This document shows positions 16,841 through 21,000 of a stretch of DNA of 21,000 nt, in pieces. The stretch comes from Symsagittifera roscoffensis. Its lineage: Eukaryota > Xenacoelomorpha > Acoela > Convolutidae. Location: the NCBI RefSeq assembly GCF_963678635.1, contig NW_026970852.1:1-21000 (forward strand), written 5' to 3'. The position numbers were made by a program, and so were the translations under genes. Below the pieces are notes generated by a model, which saw only the letters and a program-made list of their open reading frames with translations, was not told the DNA's origin and ran no database searches. Position 1 is the stretch's first letter. Every line of letters begins with the position of its first letter.

Positions 16841-16930
16841 ATGATCTTTTTGTTATACCACTCCATAATGTTATCAGGAGATGATATACATCCTAATTCA
16901 GGACCATACTGTGAAATCAACCAACCAGCC
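16841..16930 (+). pseudogene. LINE ORF2 N-terminus, copy 2
   Basis: From ATG 16841 the frame reads MIFLLYHSIMLSGDDIHPNS, then GPYCEINQPAKKIKC and a stop. The short hydrophobic start followed by SGDDIHPNSGP is the familiar N-terminal block of CR1/L2-type ORF2 proteins, where SGDIHPNPGP is common. Copy 1 has the same ATG and a more decayed version. Confidence 0.6.
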
Positions 16931-17249
16931 AAAAAAATAAAATGCTGAACAGTTAACTTGAAAATACTGCCGAAGTCTCTGCATTAAAAGTTTTCATAGG
17001 ACAAACTAAAAACAACTAAACGATGGTTCATTCATCAAAAAAAATTTCATTACCGGGGAAAATGATCAACAGGGCATGAAAATTATCAATGATACAAGAA
17101 TTTCAAAACATCTGCCATTAAAATAACCTTGATTTGAACTTCATTCGACGTTATAAATATCGGCAGTTGTAAATTGGCTAGTTTTTTGAACTATAAACTT
17201 TAAATCTTAGAATGTTTTTCCAAAATAGAACTAAAAATATTAAGTCTTG

Positions 17250-17403
17250 ATTCATACTCAAATTGAAATACCTAACAAAATTCGAGATTTTAGATATTTA
17301 CACCATTAGAATGCCAAAAAGAACTGTGAAACGTCAATCAATGAAAACAACCAAGTCTTGATTTACACTCAAACTGAATTACCTAACAAGTTGTGATTTA
17401 GGG
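17250..17403 (+). repeat. ~104-bp local duplication in LINE copy 2
   Basis: AGTCTTGATTCATACTCAAA (from about 17252) with TTGAAATACCTAACAA recurs as AGTCTTGATTTACACTCAAA (from about 17356) with CTGAATTACCTAACAA. Copy 1 has this stretch once, near 15503-15540. Confidence 0.7.
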
Positions 17404-17427
17404 CTTATGCACAACTTGTTAGGTAAT
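17378..17427. repeat. Perfect 18-bp inverted repeat, 14-base loop
   Basis: ATTACCTAACAAGTTGTG (17378-17395) is followed after 14 bases by its exact reverse complement (17410-17427). It sits precisely where copy 2 skips from the 15600-equivalent to the 16050-equivalent sequence of copy 1. Confidence 0.92.
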
Positions 17428-17439
17428 ACAACCTAACCA

Positions 17440-18390
17440 AAGCTGCATTAATAAAACGTACTGACTCATTCAGACTCAAAATTGTTCTGCTTCCCTTCTT
17501 GATCTCTCAAAAACACTTGACTTCATCAACTACACTTTTCTAAACATCAAATGTGTAAACATGAAATTCTAAAAAACTCGATTGATCTGATTGAAAATTT
17601 TATCAGCAACTTAAATCAAAAAAGAATAATTGATCAAAGCGAATCAGCTTGGATTATTCTACGTCAAAGCTACAGAAAAGGCAAGATACAGATTTGCTTA
17701 AGGCGCTGATGATGCACTGCTCCTCGTTGATTACAAAAATTGAAACAATTTCTAACAATCATTTTGGAACTAGATGTGAAATTGTATCAAGATATTTTAA
17801 AACAAATTACTTAAAATAAATGCCAAATAAACTGAGTTCATTATACTCATTGAAGCAGGAAAACTCTAAAAGAAGAAAAAAATATTCATTTGAAGTGAAA
17901 ATTTTAAAATTAAAGACAAGTTTTTTGTCAAATGCCTTGGTGTTATAAGCGATCAAAATTTCAACAGGAAAACAAAAGTATACAATGAAAATGGCGTGGG
18001 GTTTTGAAATATAACAATCCATCAAAAACCGTTACAATTAAACACCAGGTTGCTTCTAATAAATGCGCTTGTCAATTTTCCCATCAATGGAAAAACAACT
18101 AATTCAAAAAAGCACAAAAATAGTTGAGGTGGGCCTTCAAAACTTGCTGTAATCGTTTTTAAAACGATTCTTCTTCAAATTCGAAAGATACGAAATATTG
18201 CCAATTAGATTTTGTTGATAGATTTGAAAATGTCATGACGTTTCTGGAAGTTTCAAAAAGTATATAACCAGCCTATGTCAAATTATATTTTCCAAATCAT
18301 CCAACAACAAAACATTATCGAACAAAATTTTAGCTTTAACCAGCAATATAAAACTAAACTTTTGAAATTTTGAAATAATCATTTTTAACT
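17440..18390 (+). pseudogene. LINE reverse transcriptase, palm to thumb, decayed
   Basis: Motif A is damaged: sequence parallel to copy 1 gives LDLSKTLDFINYTFLNIK near 17500-17545, and ENFISNLNQKRIIDQSES follows near 17600. GADDALLLVDYKN at 17702-17740 is the FADD/YADD catalytic box with both Asp present. Downstream are INAK (17815) and VKCLGVISDQNFNRKTKV (about 17927-17980), the usual YLG-V-ID-L-W block, then LQLNTRLLLINALVNFP (about 18034-18084) in the thumb. Later peptides end near 18380. Several stops and shifts are present; it is non-functional. Confidence 0.8.
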
Positions 18391-18644
18391 TTTTTCTTTT
18401 TTTTTGAGTATTGAAAGGCAATGCTCGTAGAAAACGATGTTTTTGTTAGTCAACCAATATAAGTTTGTAAGTTTTTTTGAGCTTTCCGGGTTAATGATGT
18501 GTTATCGTTTTATGATACCATTCACAGTATAACAATTGATTTATAACCTCTGATAATAAAATTCGCACTAACTGCTTATCATGGGTTATCTCAGTCCCCT
18601 AAAGTCCAGTCAAAATGCTTTTTTTACCTTAACGCTTCGTCAAG
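18391..18644. other. Spacer, possible 5' leader of the PHD-type LINE
   Basis: No open frame. It lies directly before an intact ATG and may be the 5' untranslated part of the next element; no clear repeat or promoter motif is seen. Confidence 0.35.
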
Positions 18645-18980
18645 ATGAGTAAAAACAACAAAAAGTGTACAAGCAAATATTGCTTAAAACCTTCAGGACT
18701 AAAAAATTGGAATGGATGTGATTGTTGCTCTAGTTATTATCATATCAATTGTGTAAATGTTACTCTCAACTACTCTAGGAAAAACCAAAGGTTTCAATGT
18801 CATTTATGTGTTGATGTAAAATCTGTGAATAAAGCAACAATAGGTAATGATTTAGTACTAGGCAATTATTTTAATACAGCCATCTCAAATGTCCGAGTAC
18901 TCACGAGAGTACCAAAAAACTCGCGTGCTCCCTTGGCGGAAAGTCTGTCGGGCAGAATAAATGACATCTCTACAACGTAG
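18645..18980 (+). CDS. PHD-finger N-terminus of a non-LTR retrotransposon ORF
   Basis: An intact 111-codon frame starting at ATG with the 5' context GTCAAG. Residues 8-55 form a complete C4HC3 PHD zinc finger: Cys8, Cys13, Cys25, Cys28, His33, Cys36, Cys52, Cys55, with the usual C-x2-C-x4-H-x2-C core. PHD fingers commonly bind histone tails or other proteins. Downstream, VRVLTRVPKNSRAPLAESLS (residues about 83-102) matches the RVPK-SR-LAE block that precedes reverse transcriptase in a known family of PHD-bearing non-LTR elements. The frame ends at 18980; the rest of the ORF continues in other frames (19195 on), so this is the 5' piece of a broken gene. A host PHD protein is less likely given that downstream match. 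Confidence 0.72.
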   Translation: MSKNNKKCTSKYCLKPSGLKNWNGCDCCSSYYHINCVNVTLNYSRKNQRFQCHLCVDVKSVNKATIGNDLVLGNYFNTAISNVRVLTRVPKNSRAPLAESLSGRINDISTT

Positions 18981-19194
18981 AAGATGTTACAAAATGGCTA
19001 ATTTTTTAAATGTCTTTCGTGTATTTTTTTTTGGAGCAACCAACAAAAAGTGGACGCAAACAGACCACGAGTATGAGCTCTTTGATAATTAAAAAATTCG
19101 ATGAATTGACGTGTCATTTCCAAAACCCCATCCCCAAGTATCAAGCCTGCCTCTGAATTACCTCGAGCAATAGAGAATAAAGCTAATAAATAGT

Positions 19195-19860
19195 AAGCTC
19201 GATGAAGGCAATATAAAGGGAAGGAAAAGGCTTGCTGCTTCGGATAACAAAATTGCTCCTTTTTTAACAGATAACTTTCAAAAACTGTTGTCTATGCACC
19301 TTTGCAGCTTCAAATCCTAAAAATTTAGATAATTTTTTTGTCAGTGAATTCGATCTACACAAAGCGATGACCTTTCCAAACAGATCAGCAACAGGTCCTG
19401 ATAAAATAGTTCCTCAATTTCTTAAAGATCTTGTAAATAAGTCAAATGACAGAGGAGGACTCAATTTTTTGAAATCGCTTAATATGCTGATAAATCTCAT
19501 TGGAGATGGCAAAATACCCCAATCCCTATGAACTTTCTTTTTTGGCGCAAAGCTTATCGCCCTCAAAAAGATAGACGGAGGGTTGAGACCGATTGCCATA
19601 GGCAACACGCTGAGACGTATCGCATCTAAATGCGCTGGAAACAAGTCCCTCGCCGAGCGACAAAATTTTTTCGGAGACCTACAGGTCGGATGCGGCACTA
19701 CACGAGGAGCGAAAATAGCTGCATTCTCATTTCGAAACCTAATTGAGCGAGATTACAATCCAAAATGCACTGTTCTTTAGAAAATACTTTTTAACAATGC
19801 CTTTTACTCTCTAAATAGAGAAAAAAAGCCAAATCAAATTTTTTCAGAACGTCCCAAATT
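19195..19860 (+). pseudogene. Reverse transcriptase of the PHD-type LINE, partly intact
   Basis: One frame (19195-19315) reads KLDEGNIKGRKRLAASDNKI then APFLTDNFQKLL, the lead-in seen in this family. After a shift, 19340-19780 is open apart from one TGA at 19528-19530. It includes TFPNRSATGPDKIVPQFLKD, GAKLIALKKIDGGLRPIAIG then NTLRRIASKCAG (fingers motifs), and QVGCGTTRGAKIAAFSFRN. After TAG 19778-19780 the same frame gives KILFNNAFYSLNRE, motif A with the catalytic Asp replaced by Leu. Reverse transcription by this copy is therefore not expected. The small number of lesions suggests a younger insertion than the gypsy or CR1/L2 copies. A minus-strand open frame at 19414-19698 is a shadow. 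Confidence 0.85.
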
Positions 19861-19955
19861 GTCTTTTAATAGTTCGTCTGGATGTTTAAAAAATAAAAAG
19901 ATTTTCTTATTCTTTATTTTCCATTAAAGTGGTTTAAATGAAAATCAACAACCTT

Positions 19956-20118
19956 TGTTTAACTGCATTATGTTTGATGTCATTTATGAAGTTAAAAGTC
20001 AAGAGTCAACATTGCTTAACTCCTTGCTCGAATATAGCAACTTTAATTTCGTTTGGAGTCTTTTGGTTCTAAACAACCATGTCTGCAATTTGACGAATCA
20101 CAGACAAGTACTTTAACA
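19956..20118 (-). repeat. Putative copia 3' LTR
   Basis: The minus strand reads GAGTGGGAG (polypurine tract) followed directly by TGTTAAAG at 20118, the common arrangement for copia 3' LTRs. A plausible end GCAGTTAAACA falls at 19956, giving roughly TGTT...AACA termini. No second LTR is in the window, so the length is a guess. Confidence 0.4.
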
Positions 20119-20194
20119 CTCCCACTCAAAATTCACTTCCAAAGAGAGGCTGGCATATCTGCGAAAAAGAAAGATACGTCAAAAATTTAATCGA

Positions 20195-20287
20195 AAAATG
20201 AAAAATGCAAAACTGCAAACCGGTTTATGAACCTGTGGTCACATCTAAAAATGCAACTGATGATAAAAGTCTAACAGATTGTTCCCT
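20195..20287 (+). repeat. Left arm of 93-bp inverted duplication
   Basis: The plus strand here matches the minus strand of 20908-21000 with 7 mismatches in 93 positions by hand alignment. It encodes on the plus strand MQNCKPVYEPVV and KNATDDKSLTD, which is the copia reverse transcriptase tail in the wrong orientation. Confidence 0.88.
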
Positions 20288-20296
20288 ATTTCGTGG

Positions 20297-21000
20297 AAAT
20301 CTTTTTGTCAGAACATCCGCAACCATAATTGTAGTCGGAAGATATTTTAAAGTCATCTTACCAGAGCGAATCGGTTCTCGAACAAGTATACTTTAATGTC
20401 GATATGTTTGGTTCTCGATCTTGAAGCTGTTTCATGAGCTATACAGATTGCTCCTCGGTGTCACTAAAGAAAATAGGGAGAGTAGTTTTATAGATAACAC
20501 TCTCAAATACATGTTTCAGGAACAAAATTTCCTGAGCCAAGGCCGATAGAGCCATTTATTCCGATTCACATGTAGATAATACTACCGAACGTTGTTAAGC
20601 AGTTTGCCAAAATACCAATGAGTCTGACTCATTTATTTTAATAACCATGCCAGATGCAGATTTTCTGGTCTTTACGTCACTTGCGCAACCGGCATCACTG
20701 TACGCAAAAACACCTAGACCATTATCAAGTCGAGAATGAGAAAAGAAATAATTCGTGCCCTTTAAATAGCGTAGTACTCTTTTTGCTGCAATAAAAATCT
20801 TGCATTGTTGGACTTTTGCACGCTTGAGAGAGTAAGCGTACTGCAAAAGCAATATTCGGCCCAGTTGTTACAGCTAAATACAATAATGCTCCACTAACAG
20901 CCAAACAAGGGAACGATCTGTCAGACTTTTATCATCAGTTGCGTTTTTAGATGAGACCACAGGTTCATAAACCGGTTTGCATTTTTGCATATTCCATTTT
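20297..21000 (-). pseudogene. Ty1/copia RT tail and RNase H, decayed
   Basis: Copia pol copies element RNA and degrades it with its C-terminal RNase H. The minus strand from 21000 reads CKPVYEPVVSS-like sequence, then ALLYLAVTTGPNIAFAV (about 20890-20840), normally RPDIAFAV. The frame 20852-20595 is open for 85 codons with AAKRVLRYLKGT, FAYSDAGCASDVKTRKSASG and VFWQTA. The usual SDADWA reads SDAGCA, altering the residue after the Asp. Past one stop come QRSVVLSTCESE, another stop, LSALAQEILFLKHVF and TTLPIFFSDT, and finally ADVLTKRFP near 20297. This last block is a hallmark of copia pol ends. Stops and one frameshift disable it. Confidence 0.88.
20908..21000 (-). repeat. Right arm of 93-bp inverted duplication
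   Basis: The native-orientation copy of the block at 20195-20287. It may continue past the window end. Confidence 0.88.

Larger units (their letters stand above)
16430..18390 (+). mobile_element. CR1/L2-like LINE, copy 2, internally deleted
   Basis: 16440-16985 matches 14010-14580, then sequence jumps to match 15240-15600 (at 16988-17360), then to match 16050-16270 (at 17440-17660), and continues through parts copy 1 lacks. The endonuclease (about 660 bp) and the RT fingers (about 450 bp) are missing. The copies are head-to-tail on the plus strand. Copy 2 keeps the FADD-type box and RT thumb, so the two together cover most of the parent element. Confidence 0.82.
18645..19910 (+). mobile_element. 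PHD-type non-LTR retrotransposon, 5' part
   Basis: PHD finger, RVPK block, KLDEGNIKG block and reverse transcriptase fingers/palm occur in order on the plus strand. The element is less decayed than its neighbours. It stops near 19910 without FADD box, thumb or 3' end, where sequence belonging to a minus-strand copia LTR soon begins. Confidence 0.75.
19956..21000 (-). mobile_element. Ty1/copia retrotransposon 3' end, decayed
   Basis: On the minus strand, from the window edge: reverse transcriptase tail (21000-20800), RNase H (20800-20600), pol C-terminus with ADVLTKRF (about 20320-20297), an inverted duplicated block (20287-20195), a purine-rich GAGTGGGAG tract (about 20127-20119) and a putative LTR (20118-19956). 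The element continues beyond 21000. Stops and shifts show it is defective. Confidence 0.85.

Noticed and set aside
19414-19698. 94-codon minus-strand frame
   Set aside because: Antisense of the PHD-type LINE reverse transcriptase, whose plus-strand motifs are unmistakable.
20205-20396. 63-codon plus-strand frame with RT-tail-like start
   Set aside because: Its first half is the inverted copia duplication and the rest is antisense copia pol; a chimaera, not a gene.
1-21000. Bacterial or phage defence system, CRISPR array or operon
   Set aside because: No regularly spaced repeat-spacer array, no tightly packed genes and no ribosome binding sites; all recognisable proteins are eukaryotic retroelements.

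Overview
The window looks like invertebrate (metazoan) nuclear DNA. It is strongly A+T-rich, its coding stretches are short and broken, there are no operons or ribosome binding sites, and nearly every recognisable protein fragment comes from a eukaryotic transposable element. The lineage cannot be fixed from the sequence alone. I found no rRNA, tRNA, CRISPR array or complete conventional host gene.

Layout, left to right. (1) 81-1020 is a compact element with 12-bp perfect terminal inverted repeats and no transposase; it is probably a non-autonomous DNA transposon rich in inverted subterminal motifs and carrying a central palindrome. (2) 1758-7460 is a decayed Ty3/gypsy LTR retrotransposon on the minus strand: gag, protease, reverse transcriptase, RNase H, charged linker, integrase, long C-terminal region and one putative 3' LTR. 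The 5' LTR is not visible. (3) About 7640-11180 is a decayed Penelope-like element (PLE) on the plus strand with reverse transcriptase and a C-terminal GIY-YIG endonuclease remnant. A truncated second copy follows at 11150-11775 in the partial-tandem arrangement typical of PLEs. (4) 12274-13170 is a degenerate tandem repeat with a unit near 150-170 bp. (5) 13382-13708 is a small open frame with poly(A) signals, the only candidate for a non-transposon exon. (6) 14010-16430 and 16430-18390 are two head-to-tail copies of one CR1/L2-like LINE, the second with two internal deletions; a third copy of its 5' end lies at 13295-13370. (7) 18645-19860 is a different non-LTR element with an intact PHD finger and a reverse transcriptase fragment with few lesions. 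(8) 19956-21000 is the 3' end of a Ty1/copia element on the minus strand, including a 93-bp inverted duplication; it runs off the window.

The genes do not form a working pathway. The window is a retroelement graveyard holding remnants of four retroelement classes (gypsy, copia, LINE, PLE) plus one DNA element. The features most worth checking are a PHD-finger-like block lying inside the PLE reverse transcriptase, the PLE pseudo-LTR tandem, a perfect 18-bp hairpin at a LINE deletion junction, and the orphan frame at 13382-13708. Protein identities rest on recognising family motifs by eye, without database searches, so boundaries of decayed elements are approximate.
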